Shown here piece by piece: positions 7,208-13,953 of a stretch of DNA of 15,907 nucleotides. The stretch is from NCBI GenBank assembly GCA_964402955.1, contig CAYOEZ010000102.1:1-15907 (forward strand), in the 5' to 3' direction. A program made the translations under genes and the position numbers. Origin of the DNA: CAYOEZ01 sp964402955 (GTDB lineage: Bacteria > Chloroflexota > DTOL01 > DAOUCN01). Below the pieces are notes generated by a model. That model saw only the letters and a list, made by a program, of their open reading frames with translations, did no database searches and was not told the DNA's origin. How positions within the stretch are numbered: position 1 is the first letter of the stretch; the number at the start of each line of letters is the position of its first letter.

Positions 7208-9082
7208 ATGATCAAGCCTCCGCTACCTGCCAACCGTGCGCCCCTGCGCGCAACCGCATTTCTCCCCCTGCCCGTGGGCGCCATTCGCCCCAAGGGCTGG
7301 CTGTTGGACCAACTGCAGATTCAGGCGGCCGGGCTGACGGGCCACCTGGATGAGTTCTGGCCTGATGTGGGGCTTGAATGCGGCTGGCTGGGCGGCGCCG
7401 GCCACGACTGGGAACGACCGCCCTACTACTGCGACGGCCTTGTACCCCTAGGCCATATTCTGGACGACCAGCAGTTGATTGTGAAGGGGCAAAAGTACGT
7501 GGACTGGATGCTCAACAGCGCCCGTCCCAACGGTTGGTTCGGCCCTGCCAATCGCGACTGGTGGCCGCGTATGGTCGCGCTCAAGGTGCTGATGAGTCAC
7601 TACGAGGCGACAGGCGACAGCCGCGCGATCGAAGTCATGACGAACTACTCGCGTTATCAACTGAGGCTTCTGCCGGGGCGCGGGCTTGACAATTGGGGAT
7701 CGGCGCGCGGCGCCGACAATCTGCTCGCAATCCACTGGCTTTACAACATCACAGGCGATGCGTTTCTGCTCGACCTCGCCACCATGATGGCTGCACAAAC
7801 GATGGACTGGGCGCACCTGCAAGCCAGAAACGCCGTCCATGATCTCCTGGTTGGAGAGCACAAGGACAACATGGCAACACACGTCGTCAACAATGCCCAG
7901 GGCATCAAGACGCCGGCTGTATTGTGGGTCCAGGATGGGGACCCGTGGCACAGAGATGCAGGGCGCGCGGCGATTGAAAACCTCATGCGCGAGCACGGGC
8001 AGCCGCACGGCATTTGGAGCGGAGACGAGCACTTGCATGGGACATCGCCGACCGCAGGCATTGAACTCTGCGCCGTTGCCGAGTACATGTATTCGCTTGA
8101 AGAGATGATCCGCATTCTTGGCGACCCCTTCTACGGCGACCGGTTGGAGCAGATTACCTATAATGCATGGCCTGCCACCTTCAAGCCCGACATGTGGGCC
8201 CACCAATATGACCAGCAGGTGAACCAGGTTTGTGCGACGATCGCGCGGCGAAACTGGACAGACAACACCGACACCTCCAACATCTATGGACTGGAGCCGC
8301 ACTTCGGCTGCTGTACGGCCAACATGCACCAGGGTTGGCCCAAGTTCGTCAAGAGCCTCATCATGGCGACAGCCGACGGGGGCTTGGCCTGTATCGCCTA
8401 TGGTCCATGCAGTGTGCAGACAACTCTTGGCGATTTGCGCGTCGGAATCGACGTTGCTACGGATTACCCATTCGACGGTGAGGTTCACATTGTGGTCAAC
8501 ACTGACCGTCCAGCCACCTTCCCAATGCTGTTCCGCATTCCGGAATGGGCAGATGGAGCCACGATCGCGGTGAACGGCGCATTTGAGCCGACACCGACTG
8601 CGGGTACTTTCCAACGGATTGAGCGAGAGTGGACGAAGGGTGACACGATTAAGCTAACGCTCCCGATGCGTGTGCGCACGACGCGTGGCCACCAGGGCCT
8701 TGTCTCGGTCTATCGCGGCGCGTTGCTCTTTGGATTGCACATGGGGGAGGAATGGCTGCACGTGCGCGGTGAGAGACCGTATGCTGACTGGGAGGTCTAT
8801 CCGACGACCCCATGGAACATCGGGCTGCTGGAGGGAGAGGGAAGTGAGGACTCTCGCGTTGAAACGTCGGAAATAAGCGGAGTGCCGTATGACCCGTCAC
8901 ACGCTCCCGTAACGATTCGGGCCAAGGGGCGTCGACTGCAGCAGTGGATTCTGAAAGACAACTCGGCCGCAGATATCGATGCTGGGCCTCACGCATCCGA
9001 CGCGCCAATTGAGGACGTCGAGTTGATCCCCTATGGCTCCACGAACTTGCGCGTGGCGGCATTCCCGTTGGCGGTCCGTTAG
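7208..9082 (+). CDS. Glycoside hydrolase family 127-like (DUF1680; beta-L-arabinofuranosidase-like)
   Basis: A 624-residue enzyme with no signal peptide, so it probably acts in the cytoplasm on imported sugar. AAGGA (7197-7201) lies 6 nt before the ATG. The N-terminal (alpha/alpha)6 part includes WLGGAGHDWERPPYYCDGLV (60-79). The zinc/catalytic site of the GH127 family can be recognised: GIELCAVAEYM carries E286 and C288 (E338/C340 of HypBA1), and HFGCCTANMHQGWPK carries C368-C369 (C417/C418). E274 in SGDEHL may be the equivalent of E322. The extra Cys two residues before the CC pair in HypBA1 is Phe366 here. C-terminal beta domains end with LIPYGSTNLRVAAFPL, a usual family ending. HypBA1 releases L-arabinose from beta-1,2-linked arabinofuranosides, but DUF1680 includes several specificities, so the substrate is only suggested. 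The TAG stop is formed at the border of an inserted IS fragment. Confidence 0.9.
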   Translation: MIKPPLPANRAPLRATAFLPLPVGAIRPKGWLLDQLQIQAAGLTGHLDEFWPDVGLECGWLGGAGHDWERPPYYCDGLVPLGHILDDQQLIVKGQKYVDWMLNSARPNGWFGPANRDWWPRMVALKVLMSHYEATGDSRAIEVMTNYSRYQLRLLPGRGLDNWGSARGADNLLAIHWLYNITGDAFLLDLATMMAAQTMDWAHLQARNAVHDLLVGEHKDNMATHVVNNAQGIKTPAVLWVQDGDPWHRDAGRAAIENLMREHGQPHGIWSGDEHLHGTSPTAGIELCAVAEYMYSLEEMIRILGDPFYGDRLEQITYNAWPATFKPDMWAHQYDQQVNQVCATIARRNWTDNTDTSNIYGLEPHFGCCTANMHQGWPKFVKSLIMATADGGLACIAYGPCSVQTTLGDLRVGIDVATDYPFDGEVHIVVNTDRPATFPMLFRIPEWADGATIAVNGAFEPTPTAGTFQRIEREWTKGDTIKLTLPMRVRTTRGHQGLVSVYRGALLFGLHMGEEWLHVRGERPYADWEVYPTTPWNIGLLEGEGSEDSRVETSEISGVPYDPSHAPVTIRAKGRRLQQWILKDNSAADIDAGPHASDAPIEDVELIPYGSTNLRVAAFPLAVR

Positions 9083-9444
9083 GGTGTGTTGACGTTCTTC
9101 TATCTGAGCCAAACCGGAGCGGAGACGAAGTTCAGAAAGCCCAGGTAACGGCTGGCGAGTTTGTCGAAGCGACCAAGGAGACGCCGGTAGTGCTTGATGC
9201 GGTTGAAGAAGCACTCGATGAGATGGCGTTCTCTGTGTGTATGCCAGTCGAATTGCGGTGCTGCAATCGGCTCAGCCTGTTGCTTATCTACTTGTGCGAT
9301 CAATATCTCGGCCTGCGTCACGTCATGGCTCTGCGCACCCGTCAATACAAACCGCAGAGGGTTACCTAACGCGTCGGTCGTGGGGATCATCCTCCTTTCG
9401 TTTCAGAAGAATGTCACAAACCAGGAAATTGTTTCAACACACCC
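9082..9444 (-). mobile_element. Internally deleted IS5-family element (363 bp, MITE-like)
   Basis: Perfect 11-bp terminal inverted repeats, GGGTGTGTTGA at the left end (9082-9092) and TCAACACACCC at the right end (9434-9444), are flanked on both sides by TA (9080-9081 and 9445-9446). A 2-bp TA duplication fits the IS427-type branch of the IS5 family. The element holds only the damaged transposase at 9100-9390 and about 55 bp of leader. A complete member would be roughly 800-900 bp, so at least two deletions are implied. It can no longer move alone but keeps both ends, so a related transposase might mobilise it. Confidence 0.85.
9100..9390 (-). pseudogene. IS5-family transposase, N-terminally and internally deleted
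   Basis: The 96 codons begin MIPTTDALGNPLRFVLTGAQ, matching the middle of IS5-type DDE transposases (usually TKIHAVVDALGNPLRFVLTGGQ). They jump from AEILIAQVDKQQAEPIAAPQ straight to the last catalytic block, HRERHLIECFFNRIKHYRRL, which contains the DDE glutamate. They end FVSAPVWLR, a usual C-terminus. The first roughly 100 residues with the first Asp, and the ADKGYD block with the second Asp, are missing. The remaining reading frame is intact because the deletions kept the frame. It cannot be an active enzyme. Confidence 0.85.
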
Positions 9445-9480
9445 TAATCTGCAACTTTCGATTGTGATCGCGTTTGGTGA

Positions 9481-9529
9481 GGCGCACACTCATGGGCCGT
9501 GCGCCGTAAGCGACCCATGAGTGTGCGCC
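9481..9529. terminator. Perfect 16-bp inverted repeat between convergent operons
   Basis: GGCGCACACTCATGGG (9481-9496) and CCCATGAGTGTGCGCC (9514-9529) are exact reverse complements around a 17-nt loop. There is no T-run on either strand, so it is not a textbook intrinsic terminator. It lies between the sugar operon (+) and the three-gene operon (-), where a two-way transcription stop is expected. The loop contains GTGCGCC (9499-9505), which can also pair with the first seven bases of the left arm and so offers a competing shorter hairpin. Without the IS fragment it would sit 34 nt after the GH127 stop codon. Confidence 0.6.
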
Positions 9530-9555
9530 GTTGCGTTCCCCAGGTGCGCTCGGTG

Positions 9556-9590
9556 AACTGGTAACCGGTTGCTCGTGTCACACCAGTTTT
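9556..9590 (+). terminator. Possible weak intrinsic terminator (+ strand)
   Basis: AACTGGT (9556-9562) and ACCAGTT (9582-9588) form a 7-bp stem, and the right arm runs into TTTT (9587-9590). The loop is 19 nt and includes its own AACCGGTT palindrome. It is short and AT-poor, so this is a tentative second stop for the + strand operon. The rest of 9445-9669 shows no credible gene. Confidence 0.3.
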
Positions 9591-9669
9591 GCCAAGACAG
9601 CGCCTGGACAGCGTGCGTGCTGTTACACGTCGCAGCACTATATTCCTATGGCTGAAGTCCACCAATCGT

Positions 9670-10662
9670 TCAACGCTCGACGAGGGGAAGAAAGATCGAG
9701 TTCGCGCCCGGCGGGCCCGGCGCTCCTGTGACGGTGACCGTTACGGATCCCGCGGTTTGCCCCCCTTTCCCGTCTGCGACGATGTAACTGAAGCTGTCGC
9801 GGCCGCTGAAATTGGCATTCGGCGTGTAGGTAACGCTCTTGCCATTGGTGCCGGCCGTGCCAAACTGCGGCTTGCTGACCGCCGTGACCGTCAGCATATC
9901 GCCATTGGCGTCGCTGTCATTGGCCAGCACGTTGATGGTGACCGCCACGCCGGGCGCCGTGGTGGCCGTATCCGCCACGGTCACAGGGGCCTGGTTGCTC
10001 GTGCCCGGCACGTTGTCGTCGAAGACGGGACGCTGCAGTGTGAAGGCGCCAACTACGGTAACGGGCGCGCGTGCCACACCCCAGAGCGTTTCCCGGTATT
10101 CGCCGGCCAACTGGCTGCCGTCGCTGCGGCTGACAGCCCCCGTGAGCCGAAACTGCCGCTGGATCGATTCCCCGTTGTACGTTTCGGCGACCCGTTCCGA
10201 AATCAGCGTGAGTTTTGCACCATCGAACGTGCCACTGACTAAGGGGCCGATTTTGAGCGCGCTCCCGTTCACCTGAATTGTATGCTGCGTGGTGAAGATA
10301 AGTGTCTCACTCAGGTCCACGTAACCGCTGACCGCGTTGCCCGTCTGGTTGAGCGAGAGCGCCAGGTCATTGCTGCCCAGATCGGGCGGCGCGGGTGTGC
10401 CGGCCGTGGGAGGAGGTGGCGTGGCGAGTGTATCGCTGTAGACGCCGCCTAGAACGAGTCCCACCTTCACCACACCGCTGTAGTCACCGGCAATCTGCGC
10501 CGCGCCGGCCTGCGCCGGGTCGGCCTGGGCAACTGGCGCGCGGGTCTCGATTTGGCCGACTGACGGACCCATGGCGTTTAGTTGAAAGAGTGCCATTGCC
10601 CCGCCGCCAATTCCCACCACCAGCAACAGCTCAAGTGCGATGACGGGCCATTTATTTTTCAT
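9670..10662 (-). CDS. Membrane-anchored or secreted beta-rich protein with a cadherin/Big-like domain and LPLV-type C-terminal tail
   Basis: A 330-residue protein. The start at 10662 (MKNKWPVIALELLLVVGIGG) has GGAG a few bases upstream; a start 19 codons earlier lacks this. One hydrophobic helix covers residues about 6-26. An Ala/Pro-rich stretch follows, then a beta-rich region of unknown family (57-212), which contains LALSLNQTGNAVSGYVDLS and SGTFDGAKLTLISERV. Residues 223-312 are a cadherin/VCBS/Big-type Ig-like domain: NQAPVTVADTATT, INVLANDSDANGDMLTV, VTYTPNANFSGRDSFSYIVA, DGKGG. A Gly/Pro linker leads to the C-terminal NSIFLPLVER, like the tails of many secreted Chloroflexota proteins. 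It is the last gene of the three-gene unit, 96 bp after the 1050-residue protein. It is probably a surface adhesion or scaffold protein; the function is not known. Confidence 0.85.
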   Translation of the reverse strand: MKNKWPVIALELLLVVGIGGGAMALFQLNAMGPSVGQIETRAPVAQADPAQAGAAQIAGDYSGVVKVGLVLGGVYSDTLATPPPPTAGTPAPPDLGSNDLALSLNQTGNAVSGYVDLSETLIFTTQHTIQVNGSALKIGPLVSGTFDGAKLTLISERVAETYNGESIQRQFRLTGAVSRSDGSQLAGEYRETLWGVARAPVTVVGAFTLQRPVFDDNVPGTSNQAPVTVADTATTAPGVAVTINVLANDSDANGDMLTVTAVSKPQFGTAGTNGKSVTYTPNANFSGRDSFSYIVADGKGGQTAGSVTVTVTGAPGPPGANSIFLPLVER

Positions 10663-10758
10663 CGGAGTCTCCAGTCTGGCATAGGGTGCTGACAACCAGG
10701 AGTAGCGCGGCCATGCCAAACGCCGCTGTCCTCCCTGCGCTTGCCCCTTGCGCCGTCA

Positions 10759-13700
10759 TCAGAAGTCCACGCGCACACACTGGGATGGCTGCGGCAAGCT
10801 ATTCGACGCCCGCGTGCCATAGGTCGTGCTGATCTTCAACTCGATGTCGGTCAACTGCTGCAGGTCCAGATCGGGCAGAATGCCATTGGGAGAGCCTGCG
10901 TTGACGACCACCTGCCAGCCATCTGAGGCAAGCGGGCGACCCAGGAAGGCAGGCGTGCTGAATCCAGATGCGCCATTGCCATGCAGGCCATTGATGTCGC
11001 CCGAGAATGCCCCGGTCACGACGTCGGTCGGCTGTTTATTGGGGAAATCCAGCCCCATCAGCACGGCCGGTGGGATCAGCCGATAGTCGAAGAGGCAGCC
11101 GACATACGAGGTCAGCATGACTTGGCCCGTCTGGCTAACCCGCACTTGACGGTAGCCCAGGTCGCCGGGCTGGGTCGTGACCAGATTCAGCCCCAAGCCA
11201 TTGCTTGTCGGCTTGGGCTGACCAATCCCGGCGACTTTGTGCAGCCAGTAGAAGTCGTAATCTTGCTGCACCACCTGGCTGATTAGCCCGTTGGTCGCGG
11301 CCGACGTCGAGTATGAGAAGGCCAGGACGGGCTTGCCGTCGTTGCCCAGCACGGTGTTCAGCGCCACCCATTGACGCAAGCGTTTGCTGCGCTCTGCCTG
11401 GAGGTTGGCATCGGCGACACCCTGACCCTTCAGGTACGCGTCAGTGAGACCCAGGATATGTTGTGCGACCGAAATGTTGAGCTCGCGCTGATTGCTGTCA
11501 GCATCTTTAACCGCGCCGGGCAGGTTGGTAATGGTGGCATCCAGGTTTTGCAGGAACTTGAGAATGTCATCCGCCGTGCGCGCGCGATAGATGTCGGAGA
11601 TGCGGTAGTTGCTGGCGCTGAGGCGGGCGGTATACTCATATTCCGCACGGCGGGCCGCCAGATAAGCCAGGCGCGCGGCGATCTCAAGCTGGCTCGCCAA
11701 TTCGAGCCGGTGGGAATCGCGCACCAGGCGATAGCTGGGGTCGTTGGCCGGCAGCGCGGTCGTATACGCATGTTCGCGTTTGGACTGGTAGACATCATGC
11801 CCCGTTTGGCCGACCACGCCGTTGAACTGCGTCAACATCGACTGGTATTGTTGGGCAGCGATGTCGATATCGCCTTGCGCCTCGGCCATATCGTAGAATA
11901 GATTGCGAACGACCGCCTCCGAGTTGACATCTTCGATCTCCATATCATGCGCGGCCTGGCGCATGATTTGCGCCGGACGCAGCGCAGATTCGATGATCGC
12001 GCCGGGGTGGATGGTCACTTCGCCGAAGGTGCTCACATCCATGAACTGGGCGCCGGCGATGATGGCCTCCATCAGCGCTGTTTCCTGTCCGGCATTCGCT
12101 ATGACAGTCTTCACTTTGATGTTGCGCAGCGCCTCTGTACTCGCGCGCTGGACGATATTGTCCCGTTTCCGGATCGCGGCCTCCACCCCCAACCACGCCG
12201 TGCGCAATTCCTGGCGCGCCGTGCGCATGTCACTGACGAGGATCAGCCAGTTGCTGCCATCGGATCTCGGCGGCTGGCCATCCTTGGTGCGCGCCATGCA
12301 GGCATCAAAACTATTCGCCTGGGGGTCACACTCCTGCGTGTGCTGGATCATTGTGTCGATGCAGGCATACCACTCCGCGTCAGTGGCGAAATTCTGCAGA
12401 TCGCAGCCCGCCTCCTTCTGAATGTCGTTATCCACCTGGTTGTTGGTGGCGAGAATCGCTTTCGTCAGATCTTGCTGGTTGAGATCAAAGGCGCGCTCGG
12501 CATTTTCCGTCTGCTGCTGGATTTGCAGAGCGAGGCTGGCGGCTTCCTGGGCCTGTTCCCACAAACCCTTGTCGGTGCTGCCAAAGGCGGTGTGGTAGGG
12601 GCGAGCGGGGGTGAAGCGGATGTCGAAGCCGAAGATGTTGCGCCCCGCGCGCATTTCGGTGGCGGCCCTGCGCGTGTCCAGCATGGTCAACGTCATCTCC
12701 GAAATCAGAGCAGCATCGGGGCGCGCGCCTTTGGCACTGCAACCGGCTCCCTGATCATTATCGAGAACCGCCTGGCCGGCGAGGCCGACCATCTTGACAT
12801 AGCCTTCGGTGGAACCGGCGCGATATTGGTCGATGGCGGAGTTCTGGGCGCGCGGCACATCAGCGACCGTGTTGATGTCCAGATAGCTCAAGCGCGTGCC
12901 GATCTGGTGTCGGGCGCTGAGTTCGCCTTCGACGGCGCGCGAGAGCAGCGACCATTCGCTTTGGGTGTAGAAGTCGGCGACATAGCAGCCGCTGCCCAGC
13001 CGTACATCCATCGCCGAACTTAGCTCCTCTTCGGCGAGTTGGTACTGGTATTGGGCAGCATATAACTTGGCGACCTCCTGGCGCACGAAGGTTTCGCCCC
13101 CGAGGAGGCTTCCGGCGCTGAAGTGCAGCCCCAGCGCATCGACCATAAACTGCTGGGCGAAGATCATGCGCAGATAGGCTGCCTCGCGCACGGCCTGGCG
13201 CAGACGAGCGGGAAAGTTGCACCAATCGATGATGGGCTCGAGCACCTGGCCGCTGTGGGTTGGATCGGCCGGAGCAGGGTCCTCCGGTTTGGCGCAGAGG
13301 CTGTTCTTGTAGTTCGCGCCGGGTGAACCCTGGTTGGCGCCGTCATCGAGGCGAAAGCGCGCGTCGGGGGCGTAGACGGCGAGGACGCCATAGATGTCGC
13401 GCGCCCGGAGCAAATCCGCATCGGCGATATTGATGCGTTGCTGCAAGAGAAGCTGCCCCAGAAGCTTGTCGGAATAGGTGGCGCTGAAGCCGCTATTCTC
13501 GTCAAAGTGGCGCACCAGGTCATTGAAGTTGTTGGCCCCGCGATAGGGAGAGATGTCCTGGCGGAACTTCATGCTGCGGTCAAGCAGCGTGCGCGCCTCG
13601 GTTTCCAGCGTCTTGAAGTCGACGTAGAGCAGTGGCCCCGCCGCCAAGAGGTTGGCTTGAGCGACATTGGCCGTCGTCGGCGCGCTGTTGGGGGTCGTGA

Positions 13701-13911
13701 CGCCCACGGTGCTGGGCCCGCCGATCGCCCCAAAGGTCGCCGAGCAGAAGTCATCCAGATTGCCGATGCCGCAGGCGGCGCGACCAGCGCCCACGCCAAG
13801 TGCAATGGTGAGCGTCAATGCGAGACCCGCCACGGCCAGGAGATTGCGACGCGGCAAAGCGAGCAGGCGTTTGCCCCATCTTCGTACTGCTTGTGAACTG
13901 TGGTTAGCCAT
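10759..13911 (-). CDS. Large secreted helix-rich protein of unknown function, C-terminus faintly Tc-toxin-A-like
   Basis: A 1050-residue protein that I cannot place in a named family. The start at 13911 (MANHSSQAVRRWGKRLLALP) has AAAGGAGG about 4 nt upstream; a GTG-type start 10 codons earlier lacks this. Arg-rich residues, a hydrophobic segment (about 25-43) and GRA|ACG suggest an exported protein with a Sec signal. It has 12 cysteines, an even number compatible with disulfides. Residues about 65-850 are mostly amphipathic, Ala/Gln/Arg-rich helices, including AEEELSSAM, AQEAASLALQIQQQTENAER and LEIAARLAYLAARRAEYEYT. From about 870 the sequence turns beta-rich: FSYSTSAATNGL, LGYRQVRVSQTGQVMLTSYV, FLGRPLASDGWQVVV, LQQLTDIELKISTTYGTR. 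The order of these last elements resembles the C-terminal TcB-binding end of Tc toxin A subunits (an IKSVSVT-like strand, PFEGAG, W-L-LP, DI-L-YTAR). That likeness is weak and unproven. It starts 42 bp after the fibre-like gene, so the two are probably co-transcribed. Confidence 0.85.
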   Translation of the reverse strand: MANHSSQAVRRWGKRLLALPRRNLLAVAGLALTLTIALGVGAGRAACGIGNLDDFCSATFGAIGGPSTVGVTTPNSAPTTANVAQANLLAAGPLLYVDFKTLETEARTLLDRSMKFRQDISPYRGANNFNDLVRHFDENSGFSATYSDKLLGQLLLQQRINIADADLLRARDIYGVLAVYAPDARFRLDDGANQGSPGANYKNSLCAKPEDPAPADPTHSGQVLEPIIDWCNFPARLRQAVREAAYLRMIFAQQFMVDALGLHFSAGSLLGGETFVRQEVAKLYAAQYQYQLAEEELSSAMDVRLGSGCYVADFYTQSEWSLLSRAVEGELSARHQIGTRLSYLDINTVADVPRAQNSAIDQYRAGSTEGYVKMVGLAGQAVLDNDQGAGCSAKGARPDAALISEMTLTMLDTRRAATEMRAGRNIFGFDIRFTPARPYHTAFGSTDKGLWEQAQEAASLALQIQQQTENAERAFDLNQQDLTKAILATNNQVDNDIQKEAGCDLQNFATDAEWYACIDTMIQHTQECDPQANSFDACMARTKDGQPPRSDGSNWLILVSDMRTARQELRTAWLGVEAAIRKRDNIVQRASTEALRNIKVKTVIANAGQETALMEAIIAGAQFMDVSTFGEVTIHPGAIIESALRPAQIMRQAAHDMEIEDVNSEAVVRNLFYDMAEAQGDIDIAAQQYQSMLTQFNGVVGQTGHDVYQSKREHAYTTALPANDPSYRLVRDSHRLELASQLEIAARLAYLAARRAEYEYTARLSASNYRISDIYRARTADDILKFLQNLDATITNLPGAVKDADSNQRELNISVAQHILGLTDAYLKGQGVADANLQAERSKRLRQWVALNTVLGNDGKPVLAFSYSTSAATNGLISQVVQQDYDFYWLHKVAGIGQPKPTSNGLGLNLVTTQPGDLGYRQVRVSQTGQVMLTSYVGCLFDYRLIPPAVLMGLDFPNKQPTDVVTGAFSGDINGLHGNGASGFSTPAFLGRPLASDGWQVVVNAGSPNGILPDLDLQQLTDIELKISTTYGTRASNSLPQPSQCVRVDF

Positions 13912-13953
13912 ATTGCCTCCTTTCGACGCAGGCACTGACAACTGTCTGGACGG

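Noticed and set aside
7448..8614. 388-codon minus-strand frame inside the GH127 gene
   Set aside because: It is a shadow of the enzyme, whose catalytic motifs are clear on the + strand; no family features are visible in the antisense product.
11947..13023. 358-codon + strand frame inside the large secreted protein gene
   Set aside because: It is antisense to a well-supported 1050-residue gene with signal peptide and strong ribosome site, and its sequence shows no domain; long antisense frames are expected in GC-rich DNA.
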